This document shows, in pieces, positions 43,782 to 53,994 of a stretch of DNA of 64,000 bases. The DNA comes from JANNBN01 sp031430595. GTDB taxonomy: Bacteria; Actinomycetota; Acidimicrobiia; Acidimicrobiales; JANYDT01. The notes beneath the pieces are model-generated. The model saw only the letters and a program-made list of their open reading frames with translations. It ran no database searches and was not told the origin of the DNA. The stretch's first letter is position 1. Each line of letters starts with the position of its first letter. The stretch spans positions 1 to 64,000 of the forward strand of contig JANPBU010000017.1 in the NCBI GenBank assembly GCA_031430595.1, in the 5' to 3' direction. Made by a program: the position numbers and the translations under genes.

Positions 43782-45260
43782 GTGGCGGCCGATCAACTCG
43801 GAACAGATTTCGCCGAAGCGGTCAAGCCGCAGCGTGAGTGGCTAGACCCATCAGATGCCCTGGCAGAAGTCGAACTTGTCGACGAAGCGATTGGGTTGGC
43901 GACTACTCGCATGGCCGTCAACGGTGAGGATAGCGGTGGCACGCTCAGCTTTGATGGTCATTTGGTGACCCAAATGCGCCAGGCAGCAGTCCGTGTCAAA
44001 TCTCTGGAATGGCTTTTGCCGAAGACGGAGCAGATCCGAATATTGGCCGACTCGATTACGGCGAGCCGGTTACTTCCGAGCGGTCAGATGACACACTTTC
44101 CGTGCCCTGGAATCGACGCCTTGTTGGAGTTTCGCAACGCTATTGCATACCAATACAAGAAGGCTGTGCTTCGGAACGGGTGGAGCAGCCTCGTCTACTA
44201 TCAGTCAGAGGCAAACGAGTTTCTTCGAAGAAACCTCGAACTTGCGACCCAGGACCAACCCAGTCAGGTCCAGGCCGTCGCCGTCTCGACGGAACGGTTC
44301 AGAAATCGCATCGACGCTGTTGCAGCGGCGTCTCCACTGCTCACTGACGCCGCCGAATTGTTCGAGGAGACAACCCAATTCCAGCTCCTGTGGAAGCGGT
44401 CACGATCATCGGAGTTAGATCCGCAAGAACTTGCACGATCAGTTGATTCGCTTGTTCATCGTTACGGCGCAGACCTTCCTCGGGTCTTTGCCGCGGTCGG
44501 ATTTTCGAACCAAGTACCACCGCACCTTGATGCCGACGTCGAGCTGGAACTTCAAAGACGAAGCAAACAACTCGAACGGTATTGCTTCCGCGTCACCAAA
44601 CTGGTCGAGAACGAATTCCTACAGCCTGGCAATGCAGCACGATGGTCGAAGGTGGACGCTGAATACGCTGCCGCCGACATCATAAGTTCATTTGTAGTGA
44701 GACTCAAGAGGGCCCCCTGGGAACACGACCTTGTTTTCTGGAATGAGACTGCCCGTCAACAAGTGATCTATTGGGCAAAGACCGAAGCGGTGCGCCAAAG
44801 GAAGCGGATCGGGGTCGTCGGGGCGCCACCCGAGAGCCCTGAGATGTACGACTCGCACCCCCCGCGAGATCAAGATGGGATTTGCGATCTACGGTTGGAT
44901 CAACTGCAGCAACTCACCCTCTTTTTCAATCGCACACATCGATTTCCCAACGTCCGTCGATCAGGCGAACGCCCGTATGGGTACCTCCTTCTCGGAATCA
45001 CCCTCGCAGCCGTTGGCCTCTCGCAATGGTCAGACGGAAAAACGGGAGATGTTGTTAGATACCTGCAAACCGAAACGGACCTGACCGCCCAAGCGACCAT
45101 TGACGAACAAGCAAAGGCGATTGGAGTTGTTCTCTTTTCGTCGTTCCTTGGAAGCCATATCAAAGGTCTTGCAAATGAGGTCGAGAGGACGGCGATGTCA
45201 AGCACCCTTCGCAGACTTTCAGCTGCAGTCCGAACTCTCGTCGTCAAAGGGGCAATCTGA
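43782..45260 (+). CDS. Large unknown protein, 492 residues
   Basis: GTG start without an obvious ribosome site. The first 260 residues are helical. The stretch around 280-340 (RYCFRVTKLVENEFL ... AADIISSFVVRLKR ... VIYWAKTEAVRQRKR) looks faintly like sigma-70 region 2, but this is weak. There is a hydrophobic helix near 400 (YGYLLLGITLAAVGL). The stop overlaps the next start (TGATG), so it forms a unit with the 45260 gene. Function unknown. Confidence 0.6.
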   Translation: MAADQLGTDFAEAVKPQREWLDPSDALAEVELVDEAIGLATTRMAVNGEDSGGTLSFDGHLVTQMRQAAVRVKSLEWLLPKTEQIRILADSITASRLLPSGQMTHFPCPGIDALLEFRNAIAYQYKKAVLRNGWSSLVYYQSEANEFLRRNLELATQDQPSQVQAVAVSTERFRNRIDAVAAASPLLTDAAELFEETTQFQLLWKRSRSSELDPQELARSVDSLVHRYGADLPRVFAAVGFSNQVPPHLDADVELELQRRSKQLERYCFRVTKLVENEFLQPGNAARWSKVDAEYAAADIISSFVVRLKRAPWEHDLVFWNETARQQVIYWAKTEAVRQRKRIGVVGAPPESPEMYDSHPPRDQDGICDLRLDQLQQLTLFFNRTHRFPNVRRSGERPYGYLLLGITLAAVGLSQWSDGKTGDVVRYLQTETDLTAQATIDEQAKAIGVVLFSSFLGSHIKGLANEVERTAMSSTLRRLSAAVRTLVVKGAI

Positions 45261-46828
45261 TGTTGATTTCACCGTCGGACACGATCCGTGCTCAATATTC
45301 CACTACCTATGGGGTTAACGGGTTTCTGACGCTGACTCCGATCACACCTAGCAATGTTGACGAGCTGGCTCACAGTGTTCGCCTTTCGCCAGCTATCGAA
45401 GTATCCGGAATTCCCTACGCCAAGCAGCGGCCCACATTTTCCATCTACACGGCAGACCTGACCCAAAGTGATTGGACCCTGCTCAACAGCATCTTTTCGA
45501 GCAACTTTGAGCGAGAAGTATCGGACAATCGACCAGAAGTTCATGGGTCGGTCTCAATGTTGGAAGCCATCGAACTCCTCATCGAGACGGACGCTCGGTC
45601 GCAAATGTCAAACGACTTGTTGCTCCACGACCTCGAATCGGACGCTATCGGAAGTCTCCAAGAGCACCCATTCGTTTCATGGATGCTGGTCGCGAACCCG
45701 CCCTACCAACTCCGGCTTTCCGACATCCCGAATTCTGTCATTGAGTTTGCACCAGACCACGTGCTGAACCTCATCAGTGCTTTAGCACCCGACGTATCCG
45801 ATACAACGGTGGAGAGCCGAGAAACTGTTGTGGTCGGTTTCCGAGGAACCAAGAAGTCGCGGTTGTTTGGAATTGCCACCGAAGCGGCGCGGTATTTGGA
45901 GGCACAAGTTCTAGTCGCCGGAGCCGTAGTTGATTCACGACGGATACCGCGCACGTATCTTGATTCTGACCACGTACTCGTTGGCGGAAACAAACCGAGG
46001 TATACCGTGAGTGTGGAGTTGAACCGGTTTGTTTACGACCTGAGATTCACCGAAGTCGACGGTGCTGATGCTCCAGCGGCGATGAAGCTTCTCAGCGAGG
46101 ACGACCTTCGATCCGCAGTACCTCGACGGGAAGAAAATCCAACGTTGCTTCCTCTTTTCCTAGAGGTTCTTTCGGGGAACGATTCGGAATCCGCTCATCG
46201 AATTCCGATCGCCATCTCGGACATCGTTCCGCAGCGCAATGACGATGGGTCTTGGCAGGGAATAGCGAACATCCTCCTCCCGAATCTTGCCCCTGATTCT
46301 CGCTTCGTCGTGCGAACCATCGAGACGCCTGCCAATCCAGCCACCAGCTGGAAACAGCGTTTGATCATTGCCATCGACGCGCTTGCGTTCGCTCGATTAC
46401 TCAAGGGTGATGAGCGCTGCAGCGACGAGCAGCGCGCCCGCGCCTGGAGATTTGCAAAAGGCCGATGGGATCGCCTCGAAGCTGCACTCGAAGACTCTGC
46501 GGACGTTAACGAAATGATTGTCTTGGCAGTAACAGCGACCAATCAAGCAATCGGCCCAGAGTCAAACGGTCGAAGACCCATGAAACCAATTGAAGAAGCT
46601 TTTTCGTCGCTATCCGACGAAGATCGAAAAGTCACCGACGCCATTACTTCGATGTTCGCAAATCATGAATTACATGCTGGGCAAACAATGCAGACTTACA
46701 TTCGAATACATCACGAGATGCTGACCGAGATGTTTCGGAATCGCGGCATGACAAACCCAGACGTGACAAGCGCGATCACCTCCTTCCTCGCTTGGACTTT
46801 GAACCTCCAACCACAAGCCAATCTGTAA
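45260..46828 (+). CDS. Large unknown protein, 522 residues
   Basis: Coupled to the previous gene by a one-base TGATG overlap. Mixed alpha/beta; the middle repeats strand patterns such as ESRETVVVGFRGTKKSRLFG and PRYTVSVELNRFVYDLRF. The C-terminal 150 residues are helical (AFARLLKGDERCSDEQRARAWRF). No catalytic motif or membrane segment is seen. Its place directly before a TPR-CHAT gene suggests a partner, substrate or regulator of that protease. Confidence 0.6.
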   Translation: MLISPSDTIRAQYSTTYGVNGFLTLTPITPSNVDELAHSVRLSPAIEVSGIPYAKQRPTFSIYTADLTQSDWTLLNSIFSSNFEREVSDNRPEVHGSVSMLEAIELLIETDARSQMSNDLLLHDLESDAIGSLQEHPFVSWMLVANPPYQLRLSDIPNSVIEFAPDHVLNLISALAPDVSDTTVESRETVVVGFRGTKKSRLFGIATEAARYLEAQVLVAGAVVDSRRIPRTYLDSDHVLVGGNKPRYTVSVELNRFVYDLRFTEVDGADAPAAMKLLSEDDLRSAVPRREENPTLLPLFLEVLSGNDSESAHRIPIAISDIVPQRNDDGSWQGIANILLPNLAPDSRFVVRTIETPANPATSWKQRLIIAIDALAFARLLKGDERCSDEQRARAWRFAKGRWDRLEAALEDSADVNEMIVLAVTATNQAIGPESNGRRPMKPIEEAFSSLSDEDRKVTDAITSMFANHELHAGQTMQTYIRIHHEMLTEMFRNRGMTNPDVTSAITSFLAWTLNLQPQANL

Positions 46829-46863
46829 CATCGTCTTGATCTCTCAGTAAGTTTCGAGTTGTC

Positions 46864-49761
46864 GTGTTTTTCCCCCACTTTCCGAACGCGTTTCCTGGAA
46901 CTCCCGATCCACGTTGGTCGAACGAGATTTGCGATGCTTGGTCCTTGTTAGGCCGAGATCTACCTGGTGCGTTGATTGCATTCCAACGACTGAGCGGGAT
47001 GCAAGGTGCCGCGAAAGGAGAAACGTTCCGCGATTGCATCGCAATTGAAGTTGGGTTAGCGGAGTACGAACGACGGCGCTTCGCAAGCCCCGACTCCTTC
47101 GACCGAGTAGCGATTGCATTGGAACGTGCACGTGCATCTGAGGACAGTGACTTGCTAGTTGGATGCTTGTTTGCGGCCGCCCTTTGCGCCTGGGATATTG
47201 GCTACACAGACCTTCTTCAAGAAGTACTTCGCGAACTTACGGTTCAACAACTCGACAAAGAGGCGCAAATCGCTTTGAAACTGTGTTTTTCTCGCCTAGC
47301 ACGCCTTCGCGGAAATCCGCGCGACGCTCTTCCCCACGCGAGTGAGGCGTACGAGAGGATCAAAGCATCATCAAGCTCTGAGCTTGTACAGGTATCTCGA
47401 TCATTGGAACTGGATGCAACCCGGGAACTCGGAGCTGTATTGCTGCTAACCAATAGTCCGTCTGATGCAGACAAGATGTTTCGCGTTACCCTCAACGCTC
47501 ACCGGGAAGATGGGGACATCTATCGATGCGCGTTGTCCGAGATCCTTCTATCCCGTGCCGCCACAAGCCTCGGCAACGGGGAGGCTCTTTCGTGGCTTGA
47601 TGCGGTGGTGATGGATGGAAAGTCGATACGGAGCGAAGTGCTTGTGGCTTCGACAAATCTTCTTCTGGCTCAACACTTCCAGCGTGGCGCTACACCGGAC
47701 TCCGTTGAGTGGCAACGTGCACACGAGGCGGCAACAACGGCCTACGAAGCCTTGCACGACCCATTCAGCCGAATCGAACTCTCCCTGGTACTGGCGAACC
47801 TTTACGCCGTCGCACTTGATCTTGGCACGGCTACCAAGTACGCAGATGAGGCTTTCGAATGTTCCAAACTGATCAAAAATAAGATTGGAATCGGCGGCTA
47901 CCACAAGGTTCGATCTCGCATTCTGATGGCACAATCAAGCACCGAGCGAGGTGTACGTCGCAAGCGTTTGGCAATCGAGGCGAAGGTCGAGTCTCTCAAG
48001 GCCAAGAAGGTATTCACGCGGATCGGGATGCCCCACACTGCAGCCCTCACCGCAACCGACCGCGAAGTTGCCAGGGCCTTACAGACAGGCGACCTACCTG
48101 ATCTACAGCGCACCCTTGCTCTCCTTGGTGAATCCAAGGGAGATTCACGGGACCTAGCACGTCGACTTGTTCTCGTAGCAAGGTCGCAACTCGCCGCCGG
48201 AAACCCTACTGAGGCACTCAGAGCGCTCGCATCCGCCGCGCCTGGCATCGAAATGTCAACCGACAGACATCTTCGCATCGGTGTGGATCTAGTACGAGCC
48301 GAAGCCTTGGTCGCTTCCTCGCCCGATGAAGCCACGAAAGCGCTTATCAGCGCAGTGAACGGTCTTTCGCTCTTGGACCGCAGCCTTGCAGGCTCGGCTT
48401 CACGAGCGAGGTTGAACGACGCCTCGGACGAACTGACGCTGAAAGCGCTGGAATTGGCTGTAGCTCTCAACGCCGGCGAGATGGGATTCTGGGTCCTCGA
48501 GATACGGCGAACTGGTCGACTATCAGGGATGCTTGATCAGACAGTTGCAAAATCGCCAACCGAGATCGCCCGCCTAGTCAAGAAACTTGAGGTTGTAAGC
48601 CAACGGAACCAGCGACCTGTCGACTTGCGGGATGAGCTTTCCGTGCTGACGTCCCGCGCATTCGCCGATACGTACGATCCTGAGCCATGCGACATAGATG
48701 CGTTGTTGGCATCCGTCGACGACAGTTCGCACATACTGATTCTTGAAGATCGAGATGACTCAGTCATCGTCGGATGGAGATGCGCTTCTACCGGCGCGAT
48801 GACGCTTGAAGAGGTAACCGTCGACGATCGTATGACACGCTTACTAGACCTCTTAGGCACAGATGATCTTGAGCGAGACGACCAACGAGCAGCGCTCGAC
48901 ACCAGCGATCTCAGCTTGTTTTCCTCGCTTATCCCGGGGGCGCTTCGTGACATTTTGGCATCCTCAAGCGATACAGCAAGCATACTTATCATTCCGTCTG
49001 GAAGAACCTGGGCGATCCCGTGGTACGGGGTAGACGTTGACTCTGAATCAAACGCTTCGTTCTTGCTATTCGAACGTTCGGAAATTCGTCTGTTCCCCTC
49101 ACTTCGCATGCACCGCAACGTCGTCGCCCGGAAACCTGCGCCGACGACAGGATGTGCGCTCGTTTGGGGCGACAGAACCGACACCTTAGGGACTTTTCCG
49201 GAACTCGAAGCTCTGTTATCAGGGCAGTTCAAGGTCGATCGACCGACTTCAACGGACGAATTTCGTTCAGCGCTTCTACAGTCCGAGTCGGTTTACGACG
49301 TCGCAGCAATTTCGGCTCATGGTAATTCTTCGCTAGGACTTTCTCAAGCGGTCTCGCTGAACGACTCAACAGCAATCGATGCGTCAGACCTACTCGGATC
49401 ACGACTCAGCCCGATCCTCCTCCTAGGTGCGTGCCACAGCATCTTCAGCACCGGGTACGCCAACAACGAACCAATGGGCATCGCCACCCTGGCGATATGC
49501 GCTGGGGCCAGCATCGTTCTTGGTTGCACCACAAAACTTGCGGTTCTCAGTCCCGAGCTGGACATACTAGGGCCGACCTATGCGCGCATAGCTAATGGCG
49601 GCATTGTTTCGGTCTCCTTAAGACAGTCTTTGCTAGAGATCGGAGCAGCCAAACTACAGAGACTTCCAGCGTTGGCGTGGTCACCCTTGATCGCAATCGA
49701 GCCAACCCCGAAGTCTGTCTCTCTACTGGCCCACGAAATAGAGGAATCGCCACCTATTTGA
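46864..49761 (+). CDS. TPR-repeat protein with C-terminal CHAT protease domain
   Basis: 965 residues from GTG 46864. About 600 N-terminal residues form helical TPR-like repeats (for example ALPHASEAYERIKA, ATTAYEALHD, NPTEALRALASAAP). The C-terminal 350 residues form a CHAT domain with IPSGRTWAIPW (a family landmark), His819 (ISAHGN) and Cys857 (LLLGACHS). Both catalytic residues are intact. In characterised TPR-CHAT proteins, the repeats bind an activator and the protease cleaves a partner. It is the second CHAT protein in the island. Confidence 0.85.
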   Translation: MFFPHFPNAFPGTPDPRWSNEICDAWSLLGRDLPGALIAFQRLSGMQGAAKGETFRDCIAIEVGLAEYERRRFASPDSFDRVAIALERARASEDSDLLVGCLFAAALCAWDIGYTDLLQEVLRELTVQQLDKEAQIALKLCFSRLARLRGNPRDALPHASEAYERIKASSSSELVQVSRSLELDATRELGAVLLLTNSPSDADKMFRVTLNAHREDGDIYRCALSEILLSRAATSLGNGEALSWLDAVVMDGKSIRSEVLVASTNLLLAQHFQRGATPDSVEWQRAHEAATTAYEALHDPFSRIELSLVLANLYAVALDLGTATKYADEAFECSKLIKNKIGIGGYHKVRSRILMAQSSTERGVRRKRLAIEAKVESLKAKKVFTRIGMPHTAALTATDREVARALQTGDLPDLQRTLALLGESKGDSRDLARRLVLVARSQLAAGNPTEALRALASAAPGIEMSTDRHLRIGVDLVRAEALVASSPDEATKALISAVNGLSLLDRSLAGSASRARLNDASDELTLKALELAVALNAGEMGFWVLEIRRTGRLSGMLDQTVAKSPTEIARLVKKLEVVSQRNQRPVDLRDELSVLTSRAFADTYDPEPCDIDALLASVDDSSHILILEDRDDSVIVGWRCASTGAMTLEEVTVDDRMTRLLDLLGTDDLERDDQRAALDTSDLSLFSSLIPGALRDILASSSDTASILIIPSGRTWAIPWYGVDVDSESNASFLLFERSEIRLFPSLRMHRNVVARKPAPTTGCALVWGDRTDTLGTFPELEALLSGQFKVDRPTSTDEFRSALLQSESVYDVAAISAHGNSSLGLSQAVSLNDSTAIDASDLLGSRLSPILLLGACHSIFSTGYANNEPMGIATLAICAGASIVLGCTTKLAVLSPELDILGPTYARIANGGIVSVSLRQSLLEIGAAKLQRLPALAWSPLIAIEPTPKSVSLLAHEIEESPPI

Positions 49762-50090
49762 TACCCGCCTCACTCCTGGTTTGGGTGAGCCACGCGGAAT
49801 ATCGGAACACCGAAATCGACTCTGGAGCAGCTCGAGCGCGATTTTCCAGAGAACTCTTCCTAACTGCCGCGGACTCGTTGAAGTCGATTGCAAACTTTTC
49901 GGAGTAGGTCTCGGGCGGGGAGCTAATAGGTCGATGTCGATTGTGTTGTCGTCCTGGCGACGGTGCCCACGATGTGCTGGTCGACAACAGCTACTCGTTC
50001 TTAGACCCACGCATTTGCGTCGGCGGCAAGTTGTAGCGGACAGACTTCCAAGGCTTTGCACCCGATTTGCTTTTGTACATCAGATTACTG
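49762..50090. other. Gene-poor 329-base gap
   Basis: No convincing gene. Frames on both strands lack a start with a ribosome site and have arginine-rich, shadow-like composition. It could hold the promoter of the DUF4407 gene, but I could not fix its boxes. Confidence 0.4.
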
Positions 50091-51722
50091 GTGTACCAAC
50101 AAGGAAGCCTTCGGAGAGCGGACATCTTGCATCCAAACCAAATACCTGGGCGATCGAATCACAATCGGACATCGCCGACCACAAAATTTAATGGTTCGTC
50201 GCTCGCTGTCCTTGGCGGGGCTGATCTTGATGTGCTCAGCCACGCAAAGTCGGAGCGAAGTACTTTCGTTGGCCTAGGACTGGTCATGCTTGGAACTGCA
50301 ACGGTGGCAGCAGTATCGATGGCATTCGCCCTGCACAATGCAGTCCTCGTTGTGATCGATCCAGATACTGGCGGCCCGACCCGAGAGCAGCCAATAAGCC
50401 ATCTCGTCGTCTCCGTCATTCTTGGCCTGTTTTGGGGTGCGTTGATCCTGGTATTGGATAGGGCTCTCATAAGGACTATGCATGGAGTAGCTGGGCCGAG
50501 GGCTGTGTGGTACGCCTTACCGCGATTAGCTCTAGCTGTTCTGATCGGCGTTGTCGTGTCGACGCCTATTACGCTACAAATATTTCGTAGCGAGATCGCG
50601 GCGCAGGTGAAAGAAGATCAAGACGCCCAAATCGAGTCGATGAAAGCCAACGCAGGGAAAAGTCAGACCGCCAAAAAGCTGGCCGACCTCAACAAAAAAA
50701 TTACCGAGCAGGAAGGAATAGTGCAGGGCATTGTGCCGGGCCTTTCCTCGCCGGAAGTGGCCACAGCTCAAGCGAACTACGCAACCGCGGTCAAGTCACT
50801 TGAGCAGACGGAAAAGGCTAAAGACAAGGCTTACTTGGTGATGATCTGCGAGCTCGAAGGGGCTGGCTCTAATCCGAAGTGCGAAAGTTTAGCCAGCCAA
50901 AAAGCGGGAGACGGACCCCTTTATAAGGTGCGAAAACAAGAGTATGAGAATGCTGTCAAAAAGTTCGAAAGCGCACAGCGAAACGAAACATCAGCGAGGG
51001 CAAAACTCGAGGCTGCTCAAAACACCGCAAACAATGAGAACAAAGGCGCAGTCGAGGCAGCGCAGGTACAAGCAAACGTAAAGCTATGCGGCCTGGCAAA
51101 GTCAGAACTGAAGTCAGAACCAACGACCAGTGCAGGTCAAGCGACTTTCGATCCAAAGTGTGAAGGTGGTCTGCGGGTAGAAGCGATTCGCTTGAACAAG
51201 GAATTGGGTCGATTAGAGAATGGTGATTTGATTCGTCAGAAGGCTGGCCTACACGCACAGATCGTCGCACTGGGGAAGCTCTCGTCGAGGGACGGAGGGG
51301 CTGGGGCCCACTGGCTCGTTGCGTTGCTGTTCATGGCAATTGAATTGCTACCCGTAATTATCAAAACTTTTATCGCAGTTCGTGGGGTAACGCAATACGA
51401 CCGGATAGCGAAGAAGCTCCACGACGATGAATACGACGCGGTAGAGAGCGATACCGATGCCGTACATGCCCAACGAAACCGCGAAGTCAAGAAACGCGAA
51501 ACTATTCGCGACGACATGCTTCACCGTGAAATAGATCTCGGAAAAACCGCAAATAAACATGTCGCTGGCGAGATGGAAGCCATTCTGTCAGATGCTCTGA
51601 CGAATTGGAGTGCGCAAGTCAAGGCCACAATCGCAAGCAACCCCGGCCGGCCGGGGACTTCCAAGCCGGGGAGCGCAAGAACGTCGCCTCCGTTTGGCCT
51701 CCCGGATGCGAACGACTTATGA
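50091..51722 (+). CDS. DUF4407-type membrane/coiled-coil protein
   Basis: 543 residues from GTG 50091 (TTG 50067 would add eight; no in-frame ATG exists near the domain start, so the start is uncertain). LAVLGGADLDVL, then three membrane helices (FVGLGLVMLGTATVAAVSMAF; ISHLVVSVILGLFWGALILVLD; RLALAVLIGVVVSTPI), a long charged coiled coil (about residues 170-380), a fourth helix (HWLVALLFMAIELLPVIIKTF) and a charged C-terminus. This is the DUF4407 layout. The extracytoplasmic or cytoplasmic side of the coiled coil cannot be told. The stop overlaps the next start (ATGA). Confidence 0.8.
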   Translation: MYQQGSLRRADILHPNQIPGRSNHNRTSPTTKFNGSSLAVLGGADLDVLSHAKSERSTFVGLGLVMLGTATVAAVSMAFALHNAVLVVIDPDTGGPTREQPISHLVVSVILGLFWGALILVLDRALIRTMHGVAGPRAVWYALPRLALAVLIGVVVSTPITLQIFRSEIAAQVKEDQDAQIESMKANAGKSQTAKKLADLNKKITEQEGIVQGIVPGLSSPEVATAQANYATAVKSLEQTEKAKDKAYLVMICELEGAGSNPKCESLASQKAGDGPLYKVRKQEYENAVKKFESAQRNETSARAKLEAAQNTANNENKGAVEAAQVQANVKLCGLAKSELKSEPTTSAGQATFDPKCEGGLRVEAIRLNKELGRLENGDLIRQKAGLHAQIVALGKLSSRDGGAGAHWLVALLFMAIELLPVIIKTFIAVRGVTQYDRIAKKLHDDEYDAVESDTDAVHAQRNREVKKRETIRDDMLHREIDLGKTANKHVAGEMEAILSDALTNWSAQVKATIASNPGRPGTSKPGSARTSPPFGLPDANDL

Positions 51723-53152
51723 GCACCATTAGCCGTGCCGGTAACCACGGCGAATCAGAGGACGGCATCCAACAGCTGGAAACTCAAGCTGCCCACGACA
51801 ACCATGAAGAGCTAGATTCTCGCCCTGTTGACCGGGCTATCGGCCAAATGATCTGCGCCGTGTTAGTGGCTTGCCCCGACGACCTTGAAAGGTTTGTAGA
51901 GCCGGTGATCAACGTCCTAAACCAGCGTATTGGCTTGGACCCTGAATTGGTTGAATCTCTGGTGTTGTTGGGTCTGCAAAAACTGGGCCGAAAAGGAAGA
52001 GTTCGGTTGCCTGGACGGGTAACTGATTCGAAGCAAGTTTGGGCAGGACTAAAGGCTGGACTCGGGACAACACCACTAGGCTCGACAATCCGGGTAGCAC
52101 TCGGAGTAGTCATCATCGACCACGACCAGGCATCGGTTGAGACGCGAATTTCCCAAATCAAGTCCTCGCCGGAGTACGCAACACTCCCGATTCATCTCCA
52201 AGGTATCGGCTTGTCCCCCGGCGAAGCGGAGGCACCCGCCAACATCGTGTCCTTGGATTTGAGCGCAGGGCCAGCTCGCCTCGACAACGTAATTCTCCAG
52301 AGTTCTTTCGCGATCGTAGAAGAAGCAGCAATGAACTCCGACGGGGTGGTGACCGCAGCCCACCTTTCAAACTTTTTTCCGTCTATTGAGATAGTCGCCT
52401 CTGACAACATCGGCATTCAAGCCGTGCGACAGGCTGATGATGAAGTTGCCGACGAGACAAATCGATTGTTGGCGAAATCGCAACGAAGGCACGCAACAGA
52501 CAAATACGCTGTCGCATTAGATCGTTCCCTCCGTTTGACTTACATCGTCGTGGCTTTGGGCGCGGAGTCTCGTCCCAAGACAATCCGGCGGCGAATCATC
52601 GACCTTGCGGTTGGGATCGATCAAGGTCTCTGTTCAGAGAATGACGACTCCATCGGCAGAACAATCCTTGTTGTTGCAGGTCAAGGAAAGTCCCGCCAAC
52701 GTATGTTCATACAGACGGGAGAACTGGCTGCAAGCGATTTCGACTCTTGGAGATCCACTTTCGACTATCTCGATCTCACCGAAACAATGAATCAACTTTT
52801 AATTTTGATACGCGAGAACCTTGCCTCATTTCGCCGGAGGGCACAACGATGCGATCGTCCCCTGGTGATGTTCATTTTGCCGTCTGCCGCGCTAAGCGGA
52901 ACTCGATGCCTCCAATATTTTCAGAGTATCGCTGAGTTGGCGGATATCGGTTGGATCGTCACAGACATCAATGCGTCCTTGTCCGGATACGAGGCAGTTG
53001 AATTCACCATGGTCCACGACAAAGATGACGTCGTTAACGAACTTCTTCATGCAGTTGGCCATGGCCCGCCGGCAGAGGGACAAAGTCCTTCGTTGGCTAG
53101 CGAGTCGGCATCTCAACTCCACGATGAGGGAATTGGTCCAGCTGCGAATTAA
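51719..53152 (+). CDS. Unknown protein coupled to DUF4407, 477 residues
   Basis: ATGA overlap with the DUF4407 gene. Three strand-rich blocks occur (RVALGVVIIDHDQASVETR; TYIVVALGAESRPKTIRRRI; PLVMFILPSAALSGTRCL), and the last resembles the edge of a von Willebrand A-like fold but lacks a MIDAS motif. It has no membrane segment. By place between the DUF4407 protein and the vWA protein, it may link the membrane component to the phosphorylation triad. Confidence 0.6.
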   Translation: MSTISRAGNHGESEDGIQQLETQAAHDNHEELDSRPVDRAIGQMICAVLVACPDDLERFVEPVINVLNQRIGLDPELVESLVLLGLQKLGRKGRVRLPGRVTDSKQVWAGLKAGLGTTPLGSTIRVALGVVIIDHDQASVETRISQIKSSPEYATLPIHLQGIGLSPGEAEAPANIVSLDLSAGPARLDNVILQSSFAIVEEAAMNSDGVVTAAHLSNFFPSIEIVASDNIGIQAVRQADDEVADETNRLLAKSQRRHATDKYAVALDRSLRLTYIVVALGAESRPKTIRRRIIDLAVGIDQGLCSENDDSIGRTILVVAGQGKSRQRMFIQTGELAASDFDSWRSTFDYLDLTETMNQLLILIRENLASFRRRAQRCDRPLVMFILPSAALSGTRCLQYFQSIAELADIGWIVTDINASLSGYEAVEFTMVHDKDDVVNELLHAVGHGPPAEGQSPSLASESASQLHDEGIGPAAN

Positions 53153-53226
53153 CGATCTCACAGGCAACAATCCCAATATATCCCGACGTCATCCAACTGA
53201 TCATCTCAAAACAAGGAGCGCAAACT

Positions 53227-53994
53227 ATGACTGATACAACTAATCTTGACCGTATCGAAGAAGGACGTTTTACTGAGGGGCAGGTACTTATGCCGTTCTA
53301 CATCATCTGCGATGTGTCCGGCTCCATGGGGACTAACAATGCAATTGGAGACCTAAATGGCGCACTGCGCGACCTCGTTGCCGACATCTGCAGTAACCCT
53401 GTCGCCGCGGATATTGCAATGCTTAGCATCATTTCCTTCAGCGATTCAGGCAAGGTCGAGGTACCGCTTTCCCGACCAGAAGACATCACTGTCCCAACCC
53501 TGAGACCGCTCGGTGGGACGAGCTTTGCTGCAGGATTGGAGACTTACCATACGGCGTTCGAGGCCGACCGTGCACGGCTGAAATCCGCCGGATCCAAGGT
53601 TTACCGACCTTGCGTCTTCTTTCTCAGCGACGGATACCCAAACTCAGGCGATGACTACAAGGGCACTTTCCAACGGCTTCTTGCCTGGGACTCAACATCA
53701 AACACGGGCAACAAAGCTTTCCCGTACGTGGTCTCCTACGGTTTCGGGGACGCCGCCAGTCAACCCCAACATATTCAAGCTCTCGCCTACCCAGACTTTG
53801 GTCCCAAGCGAGGGCAGTGGTTCTTGTCGCGCTCTAACGACATCCATTCCATGTTGAAGTCGATCATCGACGCTATCGGCAAAACAGTGCTCAGCTCTGG
53901 CCTTTCTGCGGCGGCAGGTAATCCCCAGATCGTAACCATTCAGCCGGCGAAGGAATCAGACATGCAATTCGGTGAAGCTGGTGACTTTTGCTGA
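53227..53994 (+). CDS. TerY-like vWA protein
   Basis: 255 residues with a ribosome site AAGGAGCG. A complete metal-ion-dependent adhesion site is present: DVSGSMG (Asp29, Ser31, Ser33), Thr98 in GGTSFAAG and Asp135 in FLSDGYPN. It resembles TerY-type vWA proteins of tellurite-resistance-like systems, which bind partners in a metal-dependent way. Together with the PP2C and kinase genes that follow, it makes a TerY-P-like triad. The stop overlaps the PP2C start. Confidence 0.85.
   Translation: MTDTTNLDRIEEGRFTEGQVLMPFYIICDVSGSMGTNNAIGDLNGALRDLVADICSNPVAADIAMLSIISFSDSGKVEVPLSRPEDITVPTLRPLGGTSFAAGLETYHTAFEADRARLKSAGSKVYRPCVFFLSDGYPNSGDDYKGTFQRLLAWDSTSNTGNKAFPYVVSYGFGDAASQPQHIQALAYPDFGPKRGQWFLSRSNDIHSMLKSIIDAIGKTVLSSGLSAAAGNPQIVTIQPAKESDMQFGEAGDFC

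Noticed and set aside
49781..50191. Plus-strand 136-codon frame between the TPR-CHAT and DUF4407 genes
   Set aside because: No ribosome site, Arg-rich shadow-like composition, and it overlaps the DUF4407 start in another frame.
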